64,000 nt of DNA, from NCBI RefSeq assembly GCF_001421515.1, contig NZ_LMKM01000034.1:1-64000 (forward strand). Reading direction: 5' to 3'. This DNA is from Pedobacter sp. Leaf216 (lineage in GTDB: Bacteria > Bacteroidota > Bacteroidia > Sphingobacteriales > Sphingobacteriaceae). Under the pieces are notes generated by a model. It was not told where the DNA came from. It saw only the letters and a list, made by a program, of their open reading frames with translations, and did not search any database. Made by a program: the position numbers and the translations under genes. Below are positions 50,237 through 58,752 of this stretch, piece after piece. The stretch's first letter is position 1. Each line of letters opens with the position of its first letter.

Positions 50237-51607
50237 ATGATGAAAACAGCTATAACATTTTTCTGTACAATTTTTGTTTCATTGCCTGTATTCGCACAAA
50301 GTATTTCCAAAGCAGATGCTATTGAAGATATCAATTTTCTTGATAAAACGATAAGAGCAGTACACTATAATCCATTCTTATTTTCTTCAACCTCTAAATA
50401 CCTGAAGAAAGTAAATCAATTAAAAAGTTCCATTCCAGATTCTATTGATACCAAACTTTTTACTTTGAAACTTACAGAAATGACAGCTGTTATCGGTGAT
50501 GCTCACACTGCACCAACGATTATACAATCTATTTTTAAATCAGATTTCCGTAAGCCTATTTTTTTGCCAATAACATTTATTGCCGACAAAAAAAACAAAG
50601 TTTATGCAGATGGAAAATCAAAGTCTGATATTATTCCGGCTGGAGCGGAAATTCTTTCAATTAATGGAACATCAGTACAAAAATTTTATCAGGAATGTGC
50701 ATTAAGAAGTGGCGGGCTCCAATCCTACAGCAACGAAATCGCGATCAAAATGATGGGCTATAACTTATATCTTTCTGATATTAAAGCACCATTTAAAATA
50801 GTATATATCTACAAAAACAAAAAACAGATTAAAACCCTTTCAGAAGGAACAATTTTAAGAAATATAATTGCTGATGTATTTCCAAATTTGGTGAATAATC
50901 CATATTCATTCAGAATATTAAAGAATAAGATTGGTTATTTAGAATTAAATACTCTTGAAGGAGATTACCATCCATACTTAAAGTTTTTTGATTCATGTTT
51001 TACCATTATAAAGGAAAAGCACCTCAAAACCATTGCAATCGACATCAGAAAAAACACCGGGGGCAACTCTATTAATGCAGATTTACTTTTAGGCTATTTC
51101 AACTCAAAAAAATATACGCTAACAAGCGGAAAATACTGGAAAATAAGTCGGTTGTATAAAAACGAATTAATTAAACATGGAGATAGCAGTAATATTTACC
51201 TAAAACAGGATGACGATAGCATTTGGCAAACCGAAACATGTGCGCCATATGATCCAAAATATATTAGTGAAGAAGCATTTTTCAAAGGTAAAGTTTACGT
51301 TATTACTGGACCGATGACATTTTCGAGCGCAAATATGCTGGCAGACGGTATAAAGAGATTTAATCTCGCAACACTAATTGGCGAACCTACTGGAGAAAAT
51401 ACAAACGACTTTGGTGAAGGCTATCGCTTTCTGCTTCCCAAGAGCAAAATTAGCATGAGTGTATCCACAAGTTTTGATATGGGGGCAGATTGCAACGAGA
51501 AAACAAAACATCCTGTCAATCCAGACAAGTCTATCTACACGAGCTACATAGATAAAATTAAAGGTACCGATCCTGTACTTTTATATATATTAAAGGAAGC
51601 GGAATAA
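50237..51607 (+). CDS. exported S41-family (tail-specific) peptidase
   Basis: A 456-residue exported protein with a signal peptide ending LPVFAQ. It has an N-terminal helical domain, a PDZ-like segment (about 120-165, AGAEILSINGTSVQKFYQE) and an S41 catalytic core with KIGYLELNTLEGD, IAIDIRKNTGGNS and GKVYVITGPMTFSSANMLAD, where the second Ser of TFSS is the expected nucleophile, then LIGEPTGENTNDFG. The Lys partner is less clear. Similar proteins are common near the envelope of Bacteroidota with unknown substrates. It abuts the converging NTF2-like gene with no gap. Confidence 0.85.
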   Translation: MMKTAITFFCTIFVSLPVFAQSISKADAIEDINFLDKTIRAVHYNPFLFSSTSKYLKKVNQLKSSIPDSIDTKLFTLKLTEMTAVIGDAHTAPTIIQSIFKSDFRKPIFLPITFIADKKNKVYADGKSKSDIIPAGAEILSINGTSVQKFYQECALRSGGLQSYSNEIAIKMMGYNLYLSDIKAPFKIVYIYKNKKQIKTLSEGTILRNIIADVFPNLVNNPYSFRILKNKIGYLELNTLEGDYHPYLKFFDSCFTIIKEKHLKTIAIDIRKNTGGNSINADLLLGYFNSKKYTLTSGKYWKISRLYKNELIKHGDSSNIYLKQDDDSIWQTETCAPYDPKYISEEAFFKGKVYVITGPMTFSSANMLADGIKRFNLATLIGEPTGENTNDFGEGYRFLLPKSKISMSVSTSFDMGADCNEKTKHPVNPDKSIYTSYIDKIKGTDPVLLYILKEAE

Positions 51608-52033
51608 CTAACTACTATGATCAACAATTACTTTCCATTCTCCTTTAATTTTTTTGATCAAGAGTGTAAAATATCCTTTTAACTCGTCTTTTTCTCTTTT
51701 AACATTCCAACTCCCCAACACAAAGGCCAGGTCGGGTTTTAAAAAATCTACTTTTTTTATCCCGAACACTAAAAAGCCCATGGCAGATTTATCCGGATAA
51801 CCTTTTTTATAATTATCCAAAGTTTTTTGCCAACCATATGTTGGTCCGCTTTTACCCACAAAAAGTAAACTATCCGATTTTTCGTATCCTTGCATAAAAG
51901 CTTCCACATCACCTTTATTCCAATCTGTACGTTGTTTTTCGAGCAGGTTGAGAATTGCTTGTTTTTCTTTTGCATTTTGGGCAAACACGCTGAATGACAT
52001 TAAAAGCAGGGCAATTACGAGTAGTTTTTTCAT
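51608..52033 (-). CDS. exported NTF2-like/SnoaL-like protein
   Basis: A 141-residue protein with a signal peptide (MKKLLVIALLLMSFSVFAQ) and an NTF2-like cone fold of the DUF4440/SnoaL type: ILNLLEKQRTDWNKGDVEAF, then YEKSDSLLFVGKSGP, FLVFGIKKVDFLKPDLAFVL, and the closing strands GYFTLLIKKIKGEWKVIVDH. No catalytic residues can be fixed. It converges directly on the S41 peptidase gene; the two stop codons are adjacent with no visible terminator. Confidence 0.82.
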   Translation of the reverse strand: MKKLLVIALLLMSFSVFAQNAKEKQAILNLLEKQRTDWNKGDVEAFMQGYEKSDSLLFVGKSGPTYGWQKTLDNYKKGYPDKSAMGFLVFGIKKVDFLKPDLAFVLGSWNVKREKDELKGYFTLLIKKIKGEWKVIVDHSS

Positions 52034-52126
52034 GATGGTTTAAAATATGGTAAAAAATAAAGATATGAAACAAATTATTTTGTTCCATGCGTAAAAATTC
52101 TTTATTTACGTATCTATAAATCTTCT

Positions 52127-53008
52127 ATGCAAAATAAAGTAATTACAATTGGCGAAATACTTTGGGATGTTTTCCCGGAGGGAAAAAAAGCTGGCGGCTC
52201 AAGCATGAACGTAGCACTCAACTTACACAAACAAAGTATAGAAAGTAGTTTTATCAGTGCTATTGGAAACGACGAAAATGGTAGAGAACTATTTAATTTT
52301 TTAGCCAACAACCATTTTGCAACCGATTTAATCCAGGTAAATGCAGAACTGCCAACCAGTACGGTTGTGGTACAGCTGGATGAAAACCATCAGGCTACCT
52401 ATACCATTAAACAGCCGGTGGCCTGGGATGATATTAAATTAACAGATGAAAATATTGCAGCAGTTAAAGCGGCGGATGCTTTGGTATATTGCAGCTTAAC
52501 CTGTAGGGAAGAAAAATCAAGAAAAACCATTCTTGCACTTTTAGATGATGCAAAAATTAAAATATTCGATATTAACCTTCGGGCGCCCTTTTATACTAAA
52601 GATTTAATAGCAGAACTTTTAGCAAAAGCTGATATATTAAAAATAAACGAGGATGAAATTTTATGGGTTAAAGAATCATTCGGTTTAACTGGCAATACCG
52701 ACGAACAGCTTTTAAAACAACTTTCTACTCAATTTAATATCGAAACCATTTGCCTTACACTTGGTGATAAAGGTGCTTGTGTATTAAAAGATGGCAAATT
52801 GTTTAAACACAAGGGCTATAAAGTACAGGTGGCCGATACGGTTGGTGCCGGTGATGCTTTTTTAGCCACGTTTATAGCCTGTTATTTGCAAGGCTACCCA
52901 ATGGAAACCACTTTAGATAATGCCTGCAAAGTTGGCGCTTTTGTAGCCTCACAAGCTGGTGCCAACCCTGATTATAACAAAAAGATCTACCATATGGCGC
53001 TTGGGTAA
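52127..53008 (+). CDS. PfkB-family carbohydrate kinase (fructokinase-like)
   Basis: A 293-residue ribokinase-fold sugar kinase. The N-terminal GEILWDVFPEGKKAGGSSMN has the sugar-binding GGSxxN stretch, and the C-terminal PfkB signature DTVGAGDAFLATFIACYLQG holds the catalytic Asp in GAGDAF. It phosphorylates a sugar with ATP. The sugar is probably fructose by overall layout, but this cannot be settled by eye. It is a single gene, followed by a repeat-rich spacer. Confidence 0.9.
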   Translation: MQNKVITIGEILWDVFPEGKKAGGSSMNVALNLHKQSIESSFISAIGNDENGRELFNFLANNHFATDLIQVNAELPTSTVVVQLDENHQATYTIKQPVAWDDIKLTDENIAAVKAADALVYCSLTCREEKSRKTILALLDDAKIKIFDINLRAPFYTKDLIAELLAKADILKINEDEILWVKESFGLTGNTDEQLLKQLSTQFNIETICLTLGDKGACVLKDGKLFKHKGYKVQVADTVGAGDAFLATFIACYLQGYPMETTLDNACKVGAFVASQAGANPDYNKKIYHMALG

Positions 53009-53020
53009 GCTTTTGCCTTT

Positions 53021-53275
53021 TTGCCACGGATGCACGGATTAACACGGAAAGTTTAACCTAATAGGTAGGAGTTAAAACGGTGGGGTTTGCGTTAGGGATT
53101 GGAAGGGTTCGGTACCGATCCTTAATCGGTACCGGAGCGAAGCGCAGCCCTGAAAAGCCCGACCCTTGCGCAGCTTGGGAAACGCCCGGATCAGTTTGAC
53201 AGCTTTTAGTTGACAGTTTATAGTTTCAATTTAACCATGCTTTGGTCTTTCAGCTTTTACCTTTCTGCTTGGCAC
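53021..53275. repeat. intergenic repeat cluster with folded GC-rich element
   Basis: This fills most of the 338-base gap. A CCACGGATGCACGGATTAAC phrase is at about 53024-53043. A GC-rich element at about 53090-53190 follows, holding a perfect 10-bp hairpin CGGTACCGAT / ATCGGTACCG (53110-53119 with 53125-53134) and outer complementary arms (AAGGGT at 53103-53108 with ACCCTT at 53162-53167; GCGTT at 53090-53094 with AACGC at 53181-53185). TGACAGCTTTTAGTTGACAG-type low-complexity repeats come next. No ORF is present. It resembles REP/MITE-type elements of this group. Confidence 0.65.
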
Positions 53276-53346
53276 CAAATATGACACCGCGCTTAAATTA
53301 ATGCAAATCGAAACTTTTATCTTCGATAAATCGTTAATACAAGCAC

Positions 53347-54444
53347 ATGAGAGGTTTTCGTTTTTCTGATTATAAGCCTGGCGATACGCCAAAGGGTGGG
53401 TTTGATGAGTTGCTTAAATTATTTAGCGAATTGCTAAATTATACAGCTGGAGATGCAGCAGAGGCTTTAAGCTGGCTGAACGAACTCGACAAACAATATA
53501 AATTAACCAATAATGATTACGGAATCGGTAATTTTATTGACGACCTGAAAGATAAGGGCTACCTTACGGAAGACAATCAATCGGGAGAATTTAAAATTAC
53601 CGCTAAAACGGAACAGACGATCCGTAAATCGGCATTGGATGAAATTTTCGGGAAACTGAAAAAATCTGGTCGCGGGAACCACAACAGCAACCAATCGGGC
53701 ATTGGTGAAGAAAAAAATGCCGACAGGCGGGAGTATAGTTTTGGTGATAGTTTAGACCAGATTGATATGACTGCTTCGATTCAAAATGCACAAATTAACC
53801 ATGGCATTGGTGATTTTACATTAACCGACCGAGATTTGGAAGTGGAGGAAAAAGATTTTAAAACCTTAACCTCTACTGTGCTGATGATTGATATTTCGCA
53901 CTCGATGATTTTGTACGGTGAAGATCGGATTACACCTGCAAAAAAAGTAGCAATGGCTTTAGCTGAGCTGATTAAAACGAAATATCCTAAGGATACACTG
54001 GATATTGTGGTATTTGGAAATGATGCCTGGCCGATCAGCGTTAAAGACTTGCCTTATTTACAGGTTGGCCCTTACCACACCAATACTTATGCTGGGCTGG
54101 AATTGGCTGCCGATTTATTGCGCCGCCGTAAAACGCATAACAAACAGATTTTCATGATAACAGACGGTAAACCAACCTGTTTGAAAGAAAATGGCAAATA
54201 TTATAAAAATAGTATGGGGCTTGATAGGAAGGTAATTAACAAAACCTTGAATATGGCGGCACAATGTAAACGGTTAAAAATTCCGATTACTACATTTATG
54301 ATTGCCAAAGACCCTTACCTGCAACAGTTTGTAAGGCAATTTACCGAAATAAATGGCGGAAGGGCTTTCTACAGCTCATTAAATGGTTTGGGCGAATATA
54401 TTTTTGAAGATTATATTAAAAACAGACGTAAAACGGTGAAATAG
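53347..54444 (+). CDS. VWA-domain protein of an AAA+/VWA module
   Basis: A 365-residue cytoplasmic protein. Residues 1-100 are helical (ELLKLFSELLNYTAGDAAEA), a charged linker holds the GNHNSNQSG stretch, and the von Willebrand A domain spans about 175-350. The MIDAS is complete: DISHS at Asp182-Ser186, a Thr in HTNTYAGL and an Asp in MITDGKPT. Such VWA proteins act with MoxR/chelatase-type AAA+ ATPases as metal-dependent adaptors. The AAA+ partner is two genes downstream. No signal peptide or TM segment is seen. Confidence 0.85.
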   Translation: MRGFRFSDYKPGDTPKGGFDELLKLFSELLNYTAGDAAEALSWLNELDKQYKLTNNDYGIGNFIDDLKDKGYLTEDNQSGEFKITAKTEQTIRKSALDEIFGKLKKSGRGNHNSNQSGIGEEKNADRREYSFGDSLDQIDMTASIQNAQINHGIGDFTLTDRDLEVEEKDFKTLTSTVLMIDISHSMILYGEDRITPAKKVAMALAELIKTKYPKDTLDIVVFGNDAWPISVKDLPYLQVGPYHTNTYAGLELAADLLRRRKTHNKQIFMITDGKPTCLKENGKYYKNSMGLDRKVINKTLNMAAQCKRLKIPITTFMIAKDPYLQQFVRQFTEINGGRAFYSSLNGLGEYIFEDYIKNRRKTVK

Positions 54445-54497
54445 TTGGGAGCCGGCATTCGGAGTATGGCGTAGGTTTATATGAGGTATTAATTAAC

Positions 54498-54791
54498 ATG
54501 GCAAAACGTACAAATACATATAAGTTAACATTGGAAGAAATATCTTTAGCAAAAGAGGAGGATGCAAAAAATGCCCCTTTAATGCTTGAGTTTGATAACC
54601 ACGATAATATATTCAACATTATCAATACCATTAAAAACAAAAATATTTTTGAGGATGAAAATCAGAGTATTGAGTTTGCCATTGGTTTAAAAATGTTTAC
54701 TGAAGTAATTTTAAAAAATAGAGGGCAAGAACTTTTCAAAGAACTACAACCTGCAATTGGTGAGTTTATGAAAAAACTGAAAAGTAAATAA
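54498..54791 (+). CDS. DUF3861-domain small protein
   Basis: A 97-residue protein starting MAKRTNTYKLTLEEISLAKE. The rest matches DUF3861: LMLEFDNHDNIFNIINTI, then FAIGLKMFTEVILKNRG and LQPAIGEFMKKLK. The family has no known function. Here it lies between the VWA gene (53 bases upstream) and the AAA+ ATPase gene (21 bases downstream), on the same strand, so it may be a subunit or regulator of that module. No TM or catalytic motif is seen. Confidence 0.82.
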   Translation: MAKRTNTYKLTLEEISLAKEEDAKNAPLMLEFDNHDNIFNIINTIKNKNIFEDENQSIEFAIGLKMFTEVILKNRGQELFKELQPAIGEFMKKLKSK

Positions 54792-54812
54792 CGAATCGTA
54801 CAGATTATATAT

Positions 54813-56300
54813 ATGCAAAACACAACATTAGGCCAGTTAAAGGCAACAAATTATACATCAAGAAGCGTTAAGGAAGAACTTAGAGAAAACCTTATTAAAG
54901 TGCTCCGTGATAAAAAAACTGAATTTGAAGGAATTATCGGCTATGATGAAACAGTAATTCCTGAATTGCAAACTGCTATTTTATCGCGCCATAATATTCT
55001 GCTTTTGGGTTTACGCGGGCAGGCAAAAACGCGGATTGCCCGTTTAATGGTAAACCTGCTTGATGAGTATGTGCCTTATGTGGCCGGAAGTGAAATTTTC
55101 GACGATCCGTTGAACCCGATTTCGTGGTACGCCAAAAATGAAATTGCTATAAAAGGTGATGATACCGAAATTGCATGGTTACACCGCAGCGAAAGGTATA
55201 CTGAAAAACTAGCCACTCCTGATGTTACCGTTGCAGATTTAATTGGCGATGTTGACCCGATAAAGGCAGCTACGCTTAAATTAACTTACAACGATGAGCG
55301 TGTAATTCATTTTGGCTTAATACCACGTGCCCACCGCAGTATATTTGTAATTAATGAACTTCCAGACTTGCAGGCGCGGATCCAGGTGGCATTGTTTAAC
55401 ATGTTACAGGAAAAAGATATCCAGATCCGTGGTTTTAAATTGCGTTTGCCTTTAGATATTCAATTTGTATTTACGGCAAATCCTGAAGATTATACCAATC
55501 GTGGTAGCATTGTTACGCCATTAAAAGATAGGATTGAAAGTCAGATTTTAACCCACTATCCTAAAACTGTCGAAATTTCGCGTAAAATTACTTTTCAGGA
55601 AGCAAAACTTACGGCCGATCAAAAAGCAAACATTGAAGCTGATGGTTTGGTAAAAGATTTAATTGAGCAGATTGCTTTCGAAGCGCGTAAAAGTGAATAT
55701 ATCGATCAAAAATCTGGTGTTTCGGCCAGGTTAACTATATCTGCGTATGAAAATCTAATCAGCACTGCCGAAAGAAGAATGCTGATTGCTGGCGAAAAAA
55801 ACACCTTCGTCCGCTTATCTGATTTAGCTGGAATTATTCCTGCAATTACAGGTAAAATTGAGCTGGTTTACGAAGGAGAGCTTGAAGGCCCGGCACATGT
55901 GGCAACAACTTTAATTGGTAAAGCGGTAAAAACGCTGTTTGCAAAATATTTTCCCGATCCTGAAAAAGCAAAAAAAACCAAAACAGCCAACCCGTATACT
56001 GAAGTAACCGAATGGTTTACAGATGGCAATAATGTAGATGTTACCGATGGTTTAACTAATGCGCAGTATAAAAAAGCGTTAATGCTCGTACCAGGCTTGT
56101 ACGATATTGTTAAAAAATTCCACCCTAAACTGAGTGAAAATCAAACTTTACTTTTAATGGAATTTGTATTGCACGGTTTGGCCGAATATTCGCAACTGAG
56201 CAAAAACTTTTTAAATGGAGGCTTCGGTTTTTCTGATATGTTTGGCAGTTTATTTAATGCCGAATTTGATGAGGAAGAGGATGAAGACGATTTTAGATAA
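54813..56300 (+). CDS. MoxR/magnesium-chelatase-like AAA+ ATPase
   Basis: A 495-residue AAA+ protein. Walker A is GLRGQAKT (66-73). The Walker B position reads IFVINELPDL, with Asn181-Glu182 instead of Asp-Glu; I recall this as usual for the subfamily. Sensor 1 is FVFTANPEDYTNRG and the arginine-finger region is PLKDRI. A C-terminal helical lid and an acidic tail (EFDEEEDEDDF) follow. With the VWA protein it forms a typical chaperone/remodelling pair. The client is unknown. Confidence 0.85.
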   Translation: MQNTTLGQLKATNYTSRSVKEELRENLIKVLRDKKTEFEGIIGYDETVIPELQTAILSRHNILLLGLRGQAKTRIARLMVNLLDEYVPYVAGSEIFDDPLNPISWYAKNEIAIKGDDTEIAWLHRSERYTEKLATPDVTVADLIGDVDPIKAATLKLTYNDERVIHFGLIPRAHRSIFVINELPDLQARIQVALFNMLQEKDIQIRGFKLRLPLDIQFVFTANPEDYTNRGSIVTPLKDRIESQILTHYPKTVEISRKITFQEAKLTADQKANIEADGLVKDLIEQIAFEARKSEYIDQKSGVSARLTISAYENLISTAERRMLIAGEKNTFVRLSDLAGIIPAITGKIELVYEGELEGPAHVATTLIGKAVKTLFAKYFPDPEKAKKTKTANPYTEVTEWFTDGNNVDVTDGLTNAQYKKALMLVPGLYDIVKKFHPKLSENQTLLLMEFVLHGLAEYSQLSKNFLNGGFGFSDMFGSLFNAEFDEEEDEDDFR

Positions 56301-56309
56301 CCATATTTG

Positions 56310-57056
56310 ATGGAGTTTAACGGATATCTTTTATCGATAAGGCTTACTCAAGAACGCCTTCCTGATGGATATCCGTTTAACATTCCATGTTTAAAATCTT
56401 TTAAAGAACTCTCTTTCCATCCCAATGTTACATTTTTTACAGGTGAAAATGGAATGGGAAAATCTACCTTGATTGAAGCCATTGCCGTTCATCTTGGGTT
56501 TAATGCAGAGGGCGGAGGTAAGAATTTCAACTTCAAAACCTCAGAAACGCATTCTGTTCTGCATCATTATCTAACCATAACCAAAAGTTTTAGGAAGCCA
56601 AAAGATGGTTATTTTCTGCGCGGAGAAAGTTTTTATAATGTGGCCAGTGAAATAGATAAACTGGATGAGGAACCGGGCGGACCAAAAATTATAGATTCTT
56701 ATGGTGGCATATCCTTGCACGAGCAATCGCATGGGCAATCATTTTGGTCGCTATTTATGAACCGTTTTGGGGGAAGTGGCGTTTACATACTTGATGAGCC
56801 CGAATCTGCACTCTCTGCTACGAAGCAAATTGCGATGCTTTCTAAAATGAATAGCCTGGTAAATAAAAATGCTCAATTTGTTATTGCTACGCATTCTCCA
56901 ATTTTATTGTCCTACCCGAATGCTACCATATATGAAATGACGGCAAACCAGATTGAGAAAGTAAAATATGAGGAATCGGAAGTTTACAGGGTTTATAAAT
57001 CATTTTTAGATCACCCTAAACGGATTTTAGATAATTTATTCAATTCTGATCATTAA
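56310..57056 (+). CDS. ABC-type AAA ATPase (COG3910-like)
   Basis: A 248-residue cytoplasmic ATPase with Walker A GENGMGKST (45-53), Walker B VYILDEPES and an H-loop IATHSPILL. Between them is a Q-rich HEQSHGQSF signature-like stretch. It has no nuclease or TM domain, unlike OLD or SbcC proteins. The ATG at 56310 is used; the frame also opens with TTG at 56307. It starts 9 bases after the AAA+ stop, so it is probably translated with the module. COG3910-type ATPases are uncharacterised. Confidence 0.82.
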   Translation: MEFNGYLLSIRLTQERLPDGYPFNIPCLKSFKELSFHPNVTFFTGENGMGKSTLIEAIAVHLGFNAEGGGKNFNFKTSETHSVLHHYLTITKSFRKPKDGYFLRGESFYNVASEIDKLDEEPGGPKIIDSYGGISLHEQSHGQSFWSLFMNRFGGSGVYILDEPESALSATKQIAMLSKMNSLVNKNAQFVIATHSPILLSYPNATIYEMTANQIEKVKYEESEVYRVYKSFLDHPKRILDNLFNSDH

Positions 57057-57082
57057 ACTGAAAAATGAATCAAATATTTATT

Positions 57083-57176
57083 TGTGACAGAATTTATTGT
57101 GACAAAAAATTCTGTCACATAAAATTTGGTCACAAACTTGTGAGCAAATTTTAAATCATATAAAAAGTTGTCACAA
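57083..57176 (+). promoter_or_regulatory. array of TGTGAC/GTCACA half-sites
   Basis: TGTGACAGAATTT (57083-57095) has a perfect inverted copy AAATTCTGTCACA (57107-57119), with another TTGTGACA between them at 57097-57104. GGTCACAA (57128-57135) and TTGTGA (57138-57143) form an inverted pair TCACAA-AC-TTGTGA, and TTGTCACAA is at 57168-57176. Six related half-sites in 94 bases lie 125-220 bases before the metallophosphoesterase gene. CRP/FNR-type dimers bind TGTGA-N6-TCACA, but the spacings here differ. The regulator is unknown. Confidence 0.6.
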
Positions 57177-57301
57177 AATTATTGGCAAAACAGCTATTTA
57201 TTAACAGCTGCAAAATTATTATTGAATATAATTTAAACAGTTTCTTAATTTAGACGCATAAACCTACCTTATTTAATATTTAAATCGAATAACCCGACCA
57301 T

Positions 57302-58552
57302 ATGGGAAGATTACCTTTTATTATTGCTGCCTGCATTTTCATAATTGCATTTGATATTTATTGCTTTAAAGCCATTGTTGCCGTTTTTAAAAAATGGAAA
57401 CCCAATACCCGCAAGGTATTTTCTATTTTATACTGGAGTTATAGTCTGCTTTTAATTTTTGGTGTTTTCTGTGGAATTTACCTGAACCTTTTCCTCACTT
57501 TAAGGGCCATAATTTTAGTGGCTTTCTTTTTAACGGTAGCTTGTAAACTTGCCATGCTGCCATTTCTGGTACTAGATGATTTACGCCGGTTATTTATTAA
57601 AATTTTTAGAAAAAGTAAAAAAGCAGAAGTTCCAAATAGTACAGATACTGTAGAAGAACCTATATCCCGTTCTCAGTTTCTGGTTAAAGCTGGCCTAGTA
57701 GCGGCGGCTGTTCCTTTAACCTCATTAAGTTGGGGAATTATTTCAGGCGCATACGATTATCAGGTGCGACGGGTAAATTTAATCCTCCCGAACCTGCCTA
57801 AGGCTTTTGATGGCATAACAATGGGTCAAATTTCGGATATCCACTCGGGAAGTTTTTACAACAAAACGGCCGTAAAGGGTGGCGTGGAAATGCTATTGGG
57901 CGAAAAACCAGATTTTATCTTTTTTACAGGCGATTTGGTGAACAACCTCACCAATGAAGTAAGAGATTACCAGGATATTTTTGCTAAAGTGAAGGCTCCA
58001 TTAGGCGTATTTTCATCACTGGGAAACCATGATTATGGTGATTATTATTTTGGTAAAGAATCATCGCCTGCTAAGGTAAAAAACCTGAAGGATATGGTTG
58101 ATGTGCATAAAATAATGGGTTATGATTTGTTAATGAACGAAAACCGCAGGTTAAAAGTTGATGGCGAAGAGATTGGTATTTTAGGAATTGAAAACTGGGG
58201 CATGGGCCGTTTCCCTAAATATGGCAAGATGGAACTGGCGGTTAAAGATACCGATGATTTACCAGTTAAACTTTTGCTAAGTCATGATCCTTCGCATTGG
58301 CGTGGAGAAGTTTTGCAAAAATATCCTCAGATAGATGCCATGTTCAGCGGGCACACCCACGGAATGCAGTTTGGAGTTCGCTTAAAAGAATTTCAATGGA
58401 GCCCAGTGCAATATATTTATAAAGAATGGGCGGGTTTGTACCAGGAGCAGAAACAACAGCTTTATGTAAATGTTGGCTATGGCTTTTTAGGCTACCCAGG
58501 CAGGGTTGGTGTTTTACCTGAAATCACAATTTTCACATTGAAAAGGGCATAA
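57302..58552 (+). CDS. membrane-anchored metallophosphoesterase (YaeI-like)
   Basis: A 416-residue protein with four N-terminal TM segments within residues 1-100 (FIIAACIFIIAFDIYC and following), then a linker and a calcineurin-like phosphoesterase domain. All metal motifs are present: GQISDIHSG, FFTGDLVNN, SLGNHDYGDY, LLSHDPSHW and FSGHTHGMQFG. The active site probably faces the periplasm after a TM-like segment near 125-150. Relatives (E. coli YaeI) act on lipid or phosphodiester substrates. The 5' region contains the half-site array. Confidence 0.88.
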   Translation: MGRLPFIIAACIFIIAFDIYCFKAIVAVFKKWKPNTRKVFSILYWSYSLLLIFGVFCGIYLNLFLTLRAIILVAFFLTVACKLAMLPFLVLDDLRRLFIKIFRKSKKAEVPNSTDTVEEPISRSQFLVKAGLVAAAVPLTSLSWGIISGAYDYQVRRVNLILPNLPKAFDGITMGQISDIHSGSFYNKTAVKGGVEMLLGEKPDFIFFTGDLVNNLTNEVRDYQDIFAKVKAPLGVFSSLGNHDYGDYYFGKESSPAKVKNLKDMVDVHKIMGYDLLMNENRRLKVDGEEIGILGIENWGMGRFPKYGKMELAVKDTDDLPVKLLLSHDPSHWRGEVLQKYPQIDAMFSGHTHGMQFGVRLKEFQWSPVQYIYKEWAGLYQEQKQQLYVNVGYGFLGYPGRVGVLPEITIFTLKRA

Positions 58553-58660
58553 TTGTGAATATATTAAGTAAAATGTAAGATTAAGCCTGTTGAAATGCTT
58601 TAATGGTTCTTCAGCGGCTACCATTTACAGGCTTCAGTAAAGCGATCGTCAATGTTGGGT

Positions 58661-58713
58661 ACGAAGCAATCCTAAAGCACATGCTAGTAGCGATTGTTAT
58701 AAGATTGCTTCGT
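58661..58713. repeat. REP-like inverted repeat (ACGAAGCAATC type)
   Basis: ACGAAGCAATC at 58661-58671 and its perfect inverse GATTGCTTCGT at 58703-58713 are separated by 31 bases. The outer flanks (CGATCGTCAATG and CGTCGGCTCAAAACG) look like a decayed form of the common CGTCATTGCGA..GAAGCAATC element of Bacteroidota genomes. It lies between two converging genes and has no ORF. Confidence 0.6.
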
Positions 58714-58752
58714 CGGCTCAAAACGCCTGTACTATTTGATGGCACATTGTAA

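Noticed and set aside
53347..57056. Call of the VWA/AAA module as an anti-phage defence island
   Set aside because: No nuclease, protease or other effector domain is visible and the neighbours are housekeeping-type, so the evidence does not support defence.
57083..57176. Classical CRP site TGTGA-N6-TCACA
   Set aside because: Half-site spacings (12 bases or 2 bases) do not match the N6 consensus; only a general operator array is claimed.
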